From positions 1 to 41,842 of the forward strand of contig CAZGAU010000028.1 of NCBI GenBank assembly GCA_964523725.1: 41,842 bases of DNA, in the 5' to 3' direction. Source of the DNA: JADJNW01 sp964523725 (lineage in GTDB: Bacteria; Bacteroidota; Bacteroidia; Chitinophagales; Saprospiraceae). The translations under genes were made by a program, and so were the position numbers. Below are positions 25,647-34,413 of this stretch, in pieces. The notes below the pieces were generated by a model. That model did no database searches. It was not told where the DNA came from and was given only the letters and a program-made list of their open reading frames with translations. Each line of letters starts with the position of its first letter. Positions within the stretch are counted from its first letter, which is position 1.

Positions 25647-28349
25647 ATGACCATTTATTTCGGATTAGCGCTCGATGATGTTGTTTTTCCAAAGCCCAGG
25701 CAAACCGGAGGCGCATTGCATTTCCTGGGTCCGCAGGGGGTACTCTACACGTTGGAGTCGCATTTGGGATTGATCGGTCATCCGCCCGAGAATGAATACC
25801 TCCGCATTGAGCAATATCGTCAGGCCTTGCAATCCTATTTGCGAAAGCAGCCGGAAGTTTTTTTCAAAGCCTCTTTTGAAGCGGATCAATTTGCCACGGC
25901 CACCGAGCTACTTTCGCGCCGCGATGAGTTGCTGCTGGCCGGCTGGAATTTTACCGAATCCCGGGATTTGCCGGAGCGTCTGCGTTGTATTCAGGAAATT
26001 GAAACCCTTTTTGATGATGTAAATCGAACGCTTTCAGCAGGTTATGCCGATCGTTTCATCGCGGTTTTACAAAAGCTGGATTTGCGTCATCAGCCTTTTT
26101 CCAATATTTATATCAATGAACCTTTTAATAAATTACCTGCTCATTTTCAAAAATTATTTAAAAAACTGGAAGACTTAGGTGTCAAATTGCACCAACTTTC
26201 CACCCATGAGCCTGAGGATGAGACCGATTTGGCGGTTTTCCAATCGAACTTGTCAGGCGATCAAAACTCGTCAGATTCATTAAAAGCAGATGGCTCCCTA
26301 CTCATTATACGCGGTAAGCGGGAGACCGATCTGGCGGCTTTTCTGGCAAGATTATTTCGTCGAAACCCCAAATTCCAGTCCCTTTGCCTGATTCCCGATA
26401 AAAATCGCGCCCTGGACCAAGCGCTGGTGCAGGAAGGCCTGCCGAGCATGGGCATTCCCTCGGCATCGCTGGCACGTCCTACTTTGCAAGTGCTTAAACT
26501 GATCACGGTTTTCCTCTGGAATCCGATAGACCCCTTTAAAATTATGGAGTTCGTGTCGCTGGCGATCAAACCGCTGGAAGAAGAACTCGCAACTCGCATC
26601 GCAGTACAAATGGCGCAAACTCCGGGTTTGAACAGTGACGGCTGGTTTGCCATGACGGCGCGCTATTTTGACGAAATGGAAAAAAAAGCCGCCTCCGACA
26701 GCTCGATTGATTTGAATGAAATCCGATTTCAGTATCGTTTTTGGTTTGAACGACGACGATACGATATTTCGAAAACCGTTCCGAAAGAGGAGGTTATCCA
26801 AATTTTTGTTTACCTGCACCGCTGGGCGCAAAAGCAGTTTGATTCTGGCACCAGTAAAAATAATTCACTTCTGGTACTTGGCGAACAAGCCAAGCGCATC
26901 GCAGATTTGCTCGAAGCTTTACCTGAAACCCAACTAACGAATTTGGAGTTGGAGCGTATTGTGCGCACGATCTACGAGCCTGCGCCAGTCAATTTTCAGG
27001 AACAGGAAAAAGGATTTTTGCCCCATGTGCATGCGCCAAACGCCATTATAGATGATACAGAGAATTTAATTTGGTTTAATTTTAGCCAGAGCGAACCGGT
27101 GCATTTTTTTTCCCGCTGGTACACGTCTGAACGCAATTTACTGGAAAAACAAGGCATTCGGCTGAATACACCCGAAGAAGAAAACGCTCTGCTGATCTGG
27201 CAGCGACGGCAGCCGGTGTTGCGCACCCGCCAGCGATTAATTTTGGTGATTCCCCAGTATATTGACGGCAAAGAAACCCATCCGCACCCGCTGTTGGGCA
27301 ACCTGGAAGCTGCTTTTGCAAACCTGGAGCGCATTACTTTCGATATTGATACGGAATCTGGGAAAGCGGCCTTCGCAACCTGTTTTGATTTACCGCAACG
27401 GATAAAATTGATACACAGGCATTTAGGTAGTCCGCAGCCATTTTTGAAGATTCGCTCAGCAGAACGGTTGGGGCAACGTGAAGAAGAAACATTCAGCAGC
27501 TTGGAGTCCTTATTTTACTACCCTTATCAATGGGTTTTCCGGCATAAGATCAAGCTTAGCAAGTCGTCTATCCTCAGCGTTGTGAAGGACAATACCTTGA
27601 TGGGCAATCTGGCACATCGTTTTTTTGAACAGCTTTTCAAACAGGATATTGATGCCTTGAAAAAATCAGAAATAGACCGCTGGATTGACACCGAAGCCGA
27701 TCAACTGCTAAGCCGCGAAGGCGCGGTTTTCCTGATGTACGGGCGGGAGCCTGAGCGGGTGGCTTTTATCAAAAAAGTGAAATTCGCTGCATGGAGCCTG
27801 GTCAATCTGGTGCAAAGTAACGGCTGGCGGGTTGTACAAACCGAAAAGCCACTGGACGGAAAGTTCCAGGATGTTTCGATTAATGGGCGGGCTGATTTAG
27901 TACTGGAAAAAAACGGTGAGCTTGCGGTGATTGACTTGAAATGGCGCGGCTTGCGGCGGCGGGAAGAAACCATTCGTAATGAAGAAGATTTACAACTGAT
28001 TCTTTATTCCAAATTGCTCAATGACGATCATACCTGGGCGCATACAGCTTATTTTATTATAGAAAATGGTAAATTGATAGCTCGTAATAATCAGGCATTT
28101 AAAGAGGTAAACCCAATAGCTCCAGGAAGCGATCTGGTGGAAGTGCACGAGCGAATTTTGCAACGTATGCAGGCTACTTTTGAATGGCGAATGCAGCAGA
28201 TCAAACAGGGAAAGCTGGAAGTGCGTTGTAAACATACTCAGCATTTGCTGGAAGAGGCTTACGGCAGCGAGTTGTTGGAATTGCTGGAAATGAGGGCAGA
28301 TGACGCACCGTTTGATGATTACCGAACGCTGATCAATTTGAATGAATGA
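25647..28349 (+). CDS. Orphan AddB-like PD-(D/E)XK nuclease
   Basis: The 900-residue product resembles the AddB/RexB family. The C-terminal domain has GNLAHRFFEQLF (about residues 652-663) and GRADLVLEKNGELAVIDLKW (about 746-765), the H...D...D-L-K core of a RecB-type PD-(D/E)XK nuclease. The middle (LCLIPDKNRALDQALVQEG, then a superfamily-1-like helical region) looks like an inactivated helicase. No functional Walker A (GxxGxGKT) is seen near the N-terminus; GPQG sits where it would be expected. The paired Cys residues that hold the iron-sulfur cluster in Bacillus AddB are not visible. No addA-like partner is next to it. It may act in DNA end processing or repair; that is inference. Confidence 0.75.
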   Translation: MTIYFGLALDDVVFPKPRQTGGALHFLGPQGVLYTLESHLGLIGHPPENEYLRIEQYRQALQSYLRKQPEVFFKASFEADQFATATELLSRRDELLLAGWNFTESRDLPERLRCIQEIETLFDDVNRTLSAGYADRFIAVLQKLDLRHQPFSNIYINEPFNKLPAHFQKLFKKLEDLGVKLHQLSTHEPEDETDLAVFQSNLSGDQNSSDSLKADGSLLIIRGKRETDLAAFLARLFRRNPKFQSLCLIPDKNRALDQALVQEGLPSMGIPSASLARPTLQVLKLITVFLWNPIDPFKIMEFVSLAIKPLEEELATRIAVQMAQTPGLNSDGWFAMTARYFDEMEKKAASDSSIDLNEIRFQYRFWFERRRYDISKTVPKEEVIQIFVYLHRWAQKQFDSGTSKNNSLLVLGEQAKRIADLLEALPETQLTNLELERIVRTIYEPAPVNFQEQEKGFLPHVHAPNAIIDDTENLIWFNFSQSEPVHFFSRWYTSERNLLEKQGIRLNTPEEENALLIWQRRQPVLRTRQRLILVIPQYIDGKETHPHPLLGNLEAAFANLERITFDIDTESGKAAFATCFDLPQRIKLIHRHLGSPQPFLKIRSAERLGQREEETFSSLESLFYYPYQWVFRHKIKLSKSSILSVVKDNTLMGNLAHRFFEQLFKQDIDALKKSEIDRWIDTEADQLLSREGAVFLMYGREPERVAFIKKVKFAAWSLVNLVQSNGWRVVQTEKPLDGKFQDVSINGRADLVLEKNGELAVIDLKWRGLRRREETIRNEEDLQLILYSKLLNDDHTWAHTAYFIIENGKLIARNNQAFKEVNPIAPGSDLVEVHERILQRMQATFEWRMQQIKQGKLEVRCKHTQHLLEEAYGSELLELLEMRADDAPFDDYRTLINLNE

Positions 28350-28406
28350 TCGGATGATGACTGGCATATAAAATGTTGACCATCCAATCATTCATTATTG
28401 AGTTTT
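28341..28406 (+). terminator. Stem-loop between the nuclease and DoxX genes
   Basis: AATGAATGATCGGATG (28341-28356) pairs with CATCCAATCATTCATT (28381-28396) with one mismatch, followed by ATTGAGTTTT. It overlaps the nuclease stop codon and may serve both convergent genes. Confidence 0.5.
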
Positions 28407-28770
28407 AACCCCCGATTACTGCATTGTCGCGGGCCACATAACGTGCGTATATGAAAGCTGCGCCAGCGAGCATTGTGTCTTTCAGCAACATAGAAGTTGA
28501 ATTCTGATCTCCGTCCATCGCGCCCGGCAGATGCAGGATAAACACAAAAAGTAATAGCATGACGCCAAGCAGGGTAGCTGCCAGCTTGTCAAACTTTCCG
28601 ATCAGCATACTTATAGTAGCTGCCAATAGCGCTACCCCCGTCACGTAGACCATCGGAGCGCCCCCGGGAGTAAAACTGGCCATCATTTCCGTATTCATAA
28701 AATGGAAAAGCCCGAAAGCCGCGAACGGAATAATGTAAAGATATTTTCCAATGTTAAGTACAGCATTCAT
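28405..28770 (-). CDS. DoxX family membrane protein
   Basis: The 121-residue product has four hydrophobic segments: YIIPFAAFGLFHF, VYVTGVALLAATISMLIG, LAATLLGVMLLLFVFILHL and DTMLAGAAFIYA. The order, spacing and length fit the DoxX/DoxD-like family of small inner-membrane proteins. Some relatives act in thiosulfate or redox chemistry, but nothing here points to a specific role. ATG at 28770 is the only sensible start. Confidence 0.8.
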   Translation of the reverse strand: MNAVLNIGKYLYIIPFAAFGLFHFMNTEMMASFTPGGAPMVYVTGVALLAATISMLIGKFDKLAATLLGVMLLLFVFILHLPGAMDGDQNSTSMLLKDTMLAGAAFIYARYVARDNAVIGG

Positions 28771-29427
28771 AATTCTTTGTTTTAGGTGTTAGAACATTTA
28801 TTTTAGTAAATGTAAAATTTCTTTTTTATTTTTTTGAAATGTTTGATCAAAAAAAGTCCAAAAAACAGTTTTTTATTTTTTAAAAAATAAATAATTAGTA
28901 AAATATTTTAAATTTCGACAATTTGATAGGACTTAATTTGTTTTGGATTACAGATGGCTGGAGCCAAAATAAAAAGAGAGTCTCCTAGATAAGAAGACTC
29001 CGAATTTTTCACTAAAACTCAATACTTAATATATTGATGCATTTCTGCCTGACATAGAAGGTCGGACACTAGAAAACCAGGCTTTTGCAATCATTTTATA
29101 TACAAAAAACCTTTCCCGGCTTTTATCCGAATAGTACAGTGGAATTCCACAGCCCCACTTTTGCTGTGTTTCTTAAGAAAGTACATGCAAATATGCATCA
29201 AAAAACCAAATACAGGTTGTGAAAAACTATCAGATTAGAAAGTTCTAATATTCTGAGGGTTTGAACAACCGGCTCTTTATTGTAAGGACTTTGTAAACTT
29301 TGAGGCTTGCAGGACGTTTATTGAATGAAATTCTGCATAATCCGATTATCTTTGTTGGCTTTTTGTAAAATTTAATCAAGTAAGATCATATCCGATTTTT
29401 TGCCAAGCGTCGGATTATAAAAAGACG
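28771..29427. other. Long AT-rich intergenic region before lepA
   Basis: No supported protein gene. It contains a minus-strand terminator-like hairpin (28971-29003), a 12-bp perfect palindrome GTGGAATTCCAC at 29139-29150, and the upstream region of lepA. The minus-strand hairpin has no known gene upstream of it, so an unannotated short transcript is possible. Confidence 0.45.
28971..29003 (-). terminator. Rho-independent terminator with no assigned gene
   Basis: On the minus strand: GGAGTCT, an 11-nt loop, AGACTC, then TCTTTTTATTTT. The hairpin-plus-T-tract form is good, but the nearest minus-strand gene upstream is several kb away. Confidence 0.45.
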
Positions 29428-29435
29428 TATATTTG
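29428..29435 (+). promoter_or_regulatory. -7 box immediately before the lepA start codon
   Basis: TATATTTG is a perfect TAnnTTTG and ends only 6 nt before the ATG at 29442. TTTG at 29399-29402 is 25 nt upstream, longer than usual. If used, the mRNA would have almost no leader. Confidence 0.4.
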
Positions 29436-29441
29436 CAGTCT

Positions 29442-31238
29442 ATGAAGCATATCAGAAATTTTTGTGTAATTGCACATATTGACCACGGAAAGAGTACACT
29501 CTCCGACCGTTTGCTGGAATACACCAACGCAGTTTCCAAGCGGAATCTGCTGGAACAGACGCTGGACAGCATGGATTTGGAGCGCGAACGTGGTATTACC
29601 ATTAAAAGTCATGCTATTCAGATGTACTACGCTCGCAAAGACGACGCGATGTACACCCTGAATATGATTGATACCCCAGGCCACGTGGATTTTTCCTACG
29701 AAGTGTCCCGTTCTATTGCTGCCTGTGAAGGTGCTCTACTATTGATAGATGCGTCGCAAGGTATTCAGGCTCAGACCATTTCCAATCTGTATCTTGCGAT
29801 CGAACACGATCTGGAAATTATTCCGGTGTTGAATAAAATTGACATGGAAAGCGCGATGGTGGACGAAGTGGCAGATCAGATTATTGGTCTGATCGGTTGC
29901 AAGCGCGAAGAAATTATCCTGGCTAGTGGTAAAACGGGTCAAGGAGTAGATGAAATTCTGGAAGCCATTGTACAGCGCATTCCGGCGCCCAAAGGTGACC
30001 CTGAAGCGCCCTTACAGGCGTTGATCTTTGACTCAATTTTCAATTCTTTCCGCGGGGTAATTGCCAACATCCGGATTATGAACGGTACCCTGCGCAAGGG
30101 AGATAAAGTTCGCTTTTTCCACACCAATCCTGATAAAGTCTATGAAGCTGATGAAATTGGGATTCTACAATTGGGTAATATCCCGAAAGATGAGCTTTCC
30201 GCAGGAAATGTAGGTTATATCATATCGGGTATCAAGGTTTCTAAAGAAATCAAAGTCGGTGATACTGTCACGCATGTGGAACGCCCATGTACAGAGGATA
30301 TTCACGGTTTTGAGGATGTTAAACCGATGGTATTTGCCGGGATTTTCCCGATTGATAATGATGATTTTGAAGACCTGCGCGATAGTTTGGAAAAACTTCA
30401 GTTGAATGATGCTTCGCTGATCTTTGAACCCGAGACTTCGGCTGCTTTGGGTTTTGGTTTCCGCTGCGGATTCCTGGGAATGTTGCACCTGGAAATTATT
30501 CAGGAACGCCTCGCGCGTGAGTTTAATCAGGACGTGATCACCACGGTGCCCAACGTATCCTATTATGCGTACAACAAGAAAGGTGAAAAGCTTGTCATCC
30601 GCACGCCATCGGATCTTCCTGACCCTACCTTGCTGGAGTTTGTAGAGGAACCTTATATTCAGTCGCAGATCATTACCAAACCCGAGTACATCGGGGCTAT
30701 TATGACGCTGTGTATGGAAAAGCGCAGTATTCTGACCAAACAGCATTATCTGACGGAAGAGCGCGTAGAGCTTACGTTTGAGATGCCTTTGGCGGAAATT
30801 GTCTTCGATTTTTATGATCGCTTGAAATCCATTTCCCGGGGGTATGCATCGTTTGACTATCAGCCGATGGATTACCGCCAGTCCGATCTGGTGAAAATGG
30901 ACATCCGTCTGAACGGTGAGCCTGTAGATGCTCTTTCGGCGCTGGTACACCGCACCAAAGCAGAGTCTTTTGGTCGGAAAATCTGTAAAAAACTCAAGGA
31001 GTTGCTGCCTCGTCAGCAGTTTGTGATCGCGATTCAGGCCTCTATTGGCGCCAAGATCATTGCACGGGAAACGATTTCTGCTTTACGCAAAGATGTAACA
31101 GCCAAGTGTTATGGTGGTGACATTACTCGTAAGCGTAAGCTGCTGGAAAAGCAGAAGGAAGGTAAGAAGAAAATGCGTCAGATCGGCAGCGTAGAAGTAC
31201 CGCAGAAGGCATTTCTGGAGGTACTAAAACTTGATTAA
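29442..31238 (+). CDS. lepA: Elongation factor 4 (LepA)
   Basis: ATG at 29442 (MKHIRNFCVIAHIDHGKST) is the standard LepA start; the in-frame TTG at 29433 lies inside the promoter-like box. GTPase motifs are all present: AHIDHGKST (G1), RGITIKS (G2), DTPGHVDF (G3) and NKID (G4). The C-terminal LepA-specific domain ends KRKLLEKQKEGKKKMRQIG then VPQKAFLEVLK. The product is 598 residues, the normal length. LepA is a ribosomal translocase-type GTPase that can back-translocate tRNAs and helps translation or subunit assembly under ionic stress. Confidence 0.97.
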   Translation: MKHIRNFCVIAHIDHGKSTLSDRLLEYTNAVSKRNLLEQTLDSMDLERERGITIKSHAIQMYYARKDDAMYTLNMIDTPGHVDFSYEVSRSIAACEGALLLIDASQGIQAQTISNLYLAIEHDLEIIPVLNKIDMESAMVDEVADQIIGLIGCKREEIILASGKTGQGVDEILEAIVQRIPAPKGDPEAPLQALIFDSIFNSFRGVIANIRIMNGTLRKGDKVRFFHTNPDKVYEADEIGILQLGNIPKDELSAGNVGYIISGIKVSKEIKVGDTVTHVERPCTEDIHGFEDVKPMVFAGIFPIDNDDFEDLRDSLEKLQLNDASLIFEPETSAALGFGFRCGFLGMLHLEIIQERLAREFNQDVITTVPNVSYYAYNKKGEKLVIRTPSDLPDPTLLEFVEEPYIQSQIITKPEYIGAIMTLCMEKRSILTKQHYLTEERVELTFEMPLAEIVFDFYDRLKSISRGYASFDYQPMDYRQSDLVKMDIRLNGEPVDALSALVHRTKAESFGRKICKKLKELLPRQQFVIAIQASIGAKIIARETISALRKDVTAKCYGGDITRKRKLLEKQKEGKKKMRQIGSVEVPQKAFLEVLKLD

Positions 31239-31785
31239 AAACTTAATGACATATAAAATAAAATAAAGGCTGCAGGATTTTCTTTTCCTGCAGCCATTGT
31301 TTTTCCCATCTGAGGCTGCTGTTTTAATCTTCACAGGCAGCAAAAATTAGTTGGTTCTCCGTTTTACAAAAATCCTAAATACGAGTAATAGTGTCATTAC
31401 GAACATTACTTATTAACACAAAAAAAACACCGGATGCAGGGGGCGCATCTTTAAGGATGTTCTGAATATTCATTAACCATTTTTCATTTCTATGATATTT
31501 TCATAAAAATGAGTAATGATATCCCTTTTCAAGTATATACTTGAATAAAAAAAGCATTATATATTTAAACGGTTTTCGGGAATATATGATGTCTGTTTAT
31601 ATAACGAGCATCATATCCTGACAGCGAAATACGCGTGTGCAGGTTACTGGAAATAGTGTTCACATTGAGATCAATACTGTTGGAGATAAGTTACAAGTGT
31701 TTGGGATATGTTCTGATGGGATGCGTATAAATAAGGATATCTGGGGTTTGTTTTACTTGATTTCAGGGGTTGGATTGAGAAGTGC
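31239..31785. other. Intergenic region after lepA
   Basis: Apart from the lepA terminator (31268-31306), the segment is AT-rich and has no ORF with coding character that I can support. Confidence 0.45.
31268..31306 (+). terminator. Rho-independent terminator of lepA
   Basis: GGCTGCAGG (31268-31276) pairs perfectly with CCTGCAGCC (31287-31295), then ATTGTTTTT. Confidence 0.85.
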
Positions 31786-31896
31786 TTAACTTCTTCTGAA
31801 GGCTTGTTTTCTGTTGCGTTGAATCAAATAATCAGACGCAAAAATTAACCCTCCGCCTACAAAGAAGGCGCCGAAAGCAATGTAAAGAACTAACAT
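31786..31896 (-). CDS. Very small single-span membrane protein (36 residues)
   Basis: Minus-strand ATG at 31896, stop at 31788-31786. The peptide starts MLVLYIAFGAFFVGGGLIFA, a convincing membrane span, and ends with a short basic tail (QRNRKQAFRRS). On the same strand TAACTTTT (31931-31924), close to the -7 consensus, lies about 28 nt upstream. It is too short to be sure from one genome. It looks like the small inner-membrane peptides that often modulate larger membrane complexes, but no function can be assigned. Confidence 0.45.
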   Translation of the reverse strand: MLVLYIAFGAFFVGGGLIFASDYLIQRNRKQAFRRS

Positions 31897-32137
31897 GATG
31901 TGCAGTTTTTTGATTTTTACAATAAAAGTTAACGTTATCAGAATGATAAGTTCATGAGGGCACTGCTAAGATGAGAAAAATCTTTTTTTGTGCCTAATTT
32001 TTCAGCTAAAATTTTGAATAATTTTGAAAAATAATTTTCAAAACCGCCATTTGGCTAAAGAATCTGGCTAATTACTATAAAGTGTACAAACCTTTACTGA
32101 AAAATAACTCACGTGTTATTATTCGTCCGTTATCAAC
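31897..32137. other. AT-rich intergenic region
   Basis: Upstream of the 36-residue ORF and downstream of the anti-sigma gene. Only the -7-like box at 31924-31931 is notable. Confidence 0.35.
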
Positions 32138-32175
32138 TAAAAAGCGTTAAGAAAAATTCAACCACTGATTAACGG
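32138..32175 (-). terminator. Terminator of the sigma/anti-sigma operon
   Basis: On the minus strand CGTTAA (32174-32169) pairs with TTAACG (32150-32145), followed by CTTTTTAG. It is 12 nt beyond the stop; the stem is short. Confidence 0.4.
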
Positions 32176-32186
32176 CTCCCGAAAAA

Positions 32187-32978
32187 TTATATTGTTTGAA
32201 TATTGCCATTTGCAACCAGCATGGCCACGGTCGGATGTTCGCTGCCTCCTTCCGGTTCGATCGTAATGTTCAGGCTTTCCGCCTTCTCAATCACTTTAAT
32301 GGGTTGCCAGTTTTCTGTATCGGCGACCAATAGCCCCGAATGAATCATCTCGCCTTCTACATCGGCCCATATCTGATATTGTTTGCCCGGCGGCAATGGC
32401 GGCATCTTGTCAATGCTGAGATAGGCAGTTTGGGTTTTTTCGTTCCAATATACAATGGCGTGTGCTTCAGGGCTGAGGGGGGTTCCATTCAGGTGGATCA
32501 CTTGTGTGGCGCTGCCCTGCACAAAGGCAACCACCTGCTGGGTGGCTTCGTGCTGCTGTTGCAAAGATTCACACTGCGTTTGCAGCGCGGAAAATTCCGA
32601 CGAAAGTTGTTGATATTCATTTTGCATCTGGCTTTGCTTGTACAATAACCAAACGATAGCACCCACTGCTACGAGCAAAAGGGCCGCAAACTGAACGCGC
32701 GCGCGCTTGAGTACCGCAAGCATAGGATCTACCTTGTTTCCGGAATTCCCTTTTGATGCTTCTATCTGAGTCAGAATTTTTCCTTTTAGGTATTGGGGCG
32801 GGGGAACTGCGTACTGGGCCGCGTATTGTTCAATAGAACGCCGTAGCGCATTTATTTCTTCTTTGATTTCGGGAAATGCCTGGGCGTAACGCTCTACCTC
32901 CTGCGTTTCCTCCGGGGTCGTCAGTCCGAGCACATATTGCTCAATCAATCCTGATGCTAAAAATTGCTCCTTATCCAT
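32187..32978 (-). CDS. RskA-type anti-sigma factor
   Basis: The 263-residue protein has an N-terminal anti-sigma helical region (FLASGLIEQYVLGLTTPEE), one membrane span (about residues 95-111, FAALLLVAVGAIVWLLY), a coiled-coil-like Gln/Glu-rich stretch and a C-terminal RskA domain (PPLPPGKQYQIWADV ... SLNITIEPEGGSEHPT). RskA proteins hold an ECF sigma factor at the membrane until regulated proteolysis releases it. It lies 33 nt after the ECF sigma gene on the same strand, so the two form an operon and are expected to interact. Confidence 0.9.
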   Translation of the reverse strand: MDKEQFLASGLIEQYVLGLTTPEETQEVERYAQAFPEIKEEINALRRSIEQYAAQYAVPPPQYLKGKILTQIEASKGNSGNKVDPMLAVLKRARVQFAALLLVAVGAIVWLLYKQSQMQNEYQQLSSEFSALQTQCESLQQQHEATQQVVAFVQGSATQVIHLNGTPLSPEAHAIVYWNEKTQTAYLSIDKMPPLPPGKQYQIWADVEGEMIHSGLLVADTENWQPIKVIEKAESLNITIEPEGGSEHPTVAMLVANGNIQTI

Positions 32979-33011
32979 ACTTCATTCAAACCTACTCGGG
33001 TTATCGTCATT

Positions 33012-33593
33012 TTATCCTATTAGCCATTGGCTCATAACAACCAGCCATAATATGACCCTTTGTTCTTCAAAAAATTTCCGCAATTCGCGCAGGGCAATGC
33101 GCAGCCGGGTTTTTACAGTCCCCAAAGGGATATTTAGAGAACCAGTTACTTCTGCATGGGTGTAGCCTTTGAAATAAACCAGATCAATGATCACCCGGTG
33201 TTTTTCTTCCAGCCCGTCCACCATTTTTCTTAATCCAATATGCTCAATACCAGGCGTTTCGCTTAGTGCTTCATTATTATATACGGCATCATCCAGGGTT
33301 TGGATTTTTCCATTGTGCCGAAAATTCGCTGAGCGGGTTTTGTCAATCGCCGTATTTCGGGCAATATTGAGTAGCCAGGTAAAAAGCGTCCCTTTCGAAA
33401 CATCATAAGTGGCTCCATGCTTCCATGCTTTTACAAAAGCTTCCTGGATTACGTCCTCGGCTACTTCCCTGGAGTGTACAATGCGCAGCACAATACCATA
33501 TAACGTTGGCGCATAGCGATCGTACAACATAGAAATAGCATACGGATCCTGCTGTTGTAAAAGCGTAACGATATGTGATTCAACTAAATTCAT
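33012..33593 (-). CDS. ECF sigma factor (SigK-like)
   Basis: The 193-residue protein has sigma region 2 (YDRYAPTLYGIVLRIVHSREVAEDVIQEAFVKAW, given in pieces: YDRYAP, EDVIQEAF) and region 4 (VIIDLVYFKGYTHAEV, then NIPLGTVKTRLRIAL). With the RskA-type anti-sigma encoded directly after it, this is a membrane-controlled ECF pair. The divergent fasciclin gene at 33825 is a likely target by analogy with mycobacterial SigK, which drives fasciclin-domain genes. Confidence 0.92.
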   Translation of the reverse strand: MNLVESHIVTLLQQQDPYAISMLYDRYAPTLYGIVLRIVHSREVAEDVIQEAFVKAWKHGATYDVSKGTLFTWLLNIARNTAIDKTRSANFRHNGKIQTLDDAVYNNEALSETPGIEHIGLRKMVDGLEEKHRVIIDLVYFKGYTHAEVTGSLNIPLGTVKTRLRIALRELRKFFEEQRVILWLVVMSQWLIG

Positions 33594-33824
33594 GCATTTT
33601 CAAATAGAGAGGTGGTGATTGATTACTCTTTAAAATAAAGCTTTTTTCAATGCCACCTCCCGCAAAGTCATTTTGTCAAGTTGCAGCTATTCTGGCAATT
33701 ACCAATCGAAACCAGGATTCTTTAGAAATGTTTAACCTTTTTTCTTTTTTCCAAAAAATCCAAACCCGCCTTAGCCTCGTAGATATTCCAGTTTTTAAAT
33801 TTTATAACCAAAAAAGTGTTAAAC
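33594..33824. promoter_or_regulatory. Divergent control region of the ECF sigma and fasciclin genes
   Basis: 231 bp between the two start codons. I cannot fix the elements: no clean TAnnTTTG is present on either side, which is compatible with an ECF-type promoter but does not prove one. Confidence 0.3.
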
Positions 33825-34355
33825 ATGAAGAAGATTATTTTAATGATCGCACTGGCTATAGGAGTAAGTAGCCTGGCATTTGCACAAAATGGCTGGTCAA
33901 AAGAGAAGGAAAAAGATGTAGTAGATCTTGCCATCAGCTCTGAGGTACACACCACACTTGTAGCTGCGGTGAAGGCAGCAGGTCTGCTAGAAACGCTCAA
34001 AGGCGAAGGACCATTCACGATTTTTGCACCCACCAATGCGGCTTTTGAAAAATTGCCGGAAGGTACCGTAGCAACCCTGTTGAAGCCTGAAAACAAAGAG
34101 ACTTTAACCGGTATCTTGACTTACCACGTCATCGCGGGTAGCCTCGACTCTAAGGCCGTAATGGGCGCTATCAAGAAAGGTAAAGGCAAAGTCGTTGTAG
34201 AAACCCTCAACGGCGGCAAATTGACTGCAATGATAAAAGACGGCAACGTCGTTCTCCAGGATGAAAACGGCAATATCGCGACTGTCACTACTGTAGATCT
34301 GAAAGGCTCCAACGGTGTGATTCACGTGATCGATACCATTGTATTGCCAAAATAA
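33825..34355 (+). CDS. Secreted fasciclin (FAS1) domain protein
   Basis: ATG at 33825 begins a signal peptide (MKKIILMIALAIGV... AFAQN); a GTG at 33816 would add three residues. The rest is one FAS1 domain: HTTLVAAVKAAGLLETLKGEGPF-type start, FTIFAPTNAAFEKLPEGT (H1 box), LTYHVIAG, and a C-terminal VIHVIDTIVLP (H2 box). FAS1 domains mediate adhesion or polysaccharide/lipid binding outside the cell. The product is 176 residues. Its position divergent from an ECF sigma/RskA operon suggests control by that sigma factor. Confidence 0.93.
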   Translation: MKKIILMIALAIGVSSLAFAQNGWSKEKEKDVVDLAISSEVHTTLVAAVKAAGLLETLKGEGPFTIFAPTNAAFEKLPEGTVATLLKPENKETLTGILTYHVIAGSLDSKAVMGAIKKGKGKVVVETLNGGKLTAMIKDGNVVLQDENGNIATVTTVDLKGSNGVIHVIDTIVLPK

Positions 34356-34376
34356 TCCAATAATTAAGTTGATCCT

Positions 34377-34413
34377 AATGCCATTATCGCAATAGCGGTA
34401 ATGGCATTTTTAT
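34377..34413 (+). terminator. Rho-independent terminator of the fasciclin gene
   Basis: A 14-bp stem, AATGCCATTATCGC (34377-34390) with GCGGTAATGGCATT (34395-34408), one mismatch, a 4-nt loop, then TTTTATTT. Confidence 0.85.

Noticed and set aside
29139..29150. 12-bp palindrome GTGGAATTCCAC as an operator
   Set aside because: A single palindrome at about 290 bp from the lepA start, with no second copy or known regulator motif; it could be chance.
28921..29440. 6S RNA or another known housekeeping RNA upstream of lepA
   Set aside because: I could not form the long closed helix with a central bubble expected of 6S RNA, nor other known signatures.
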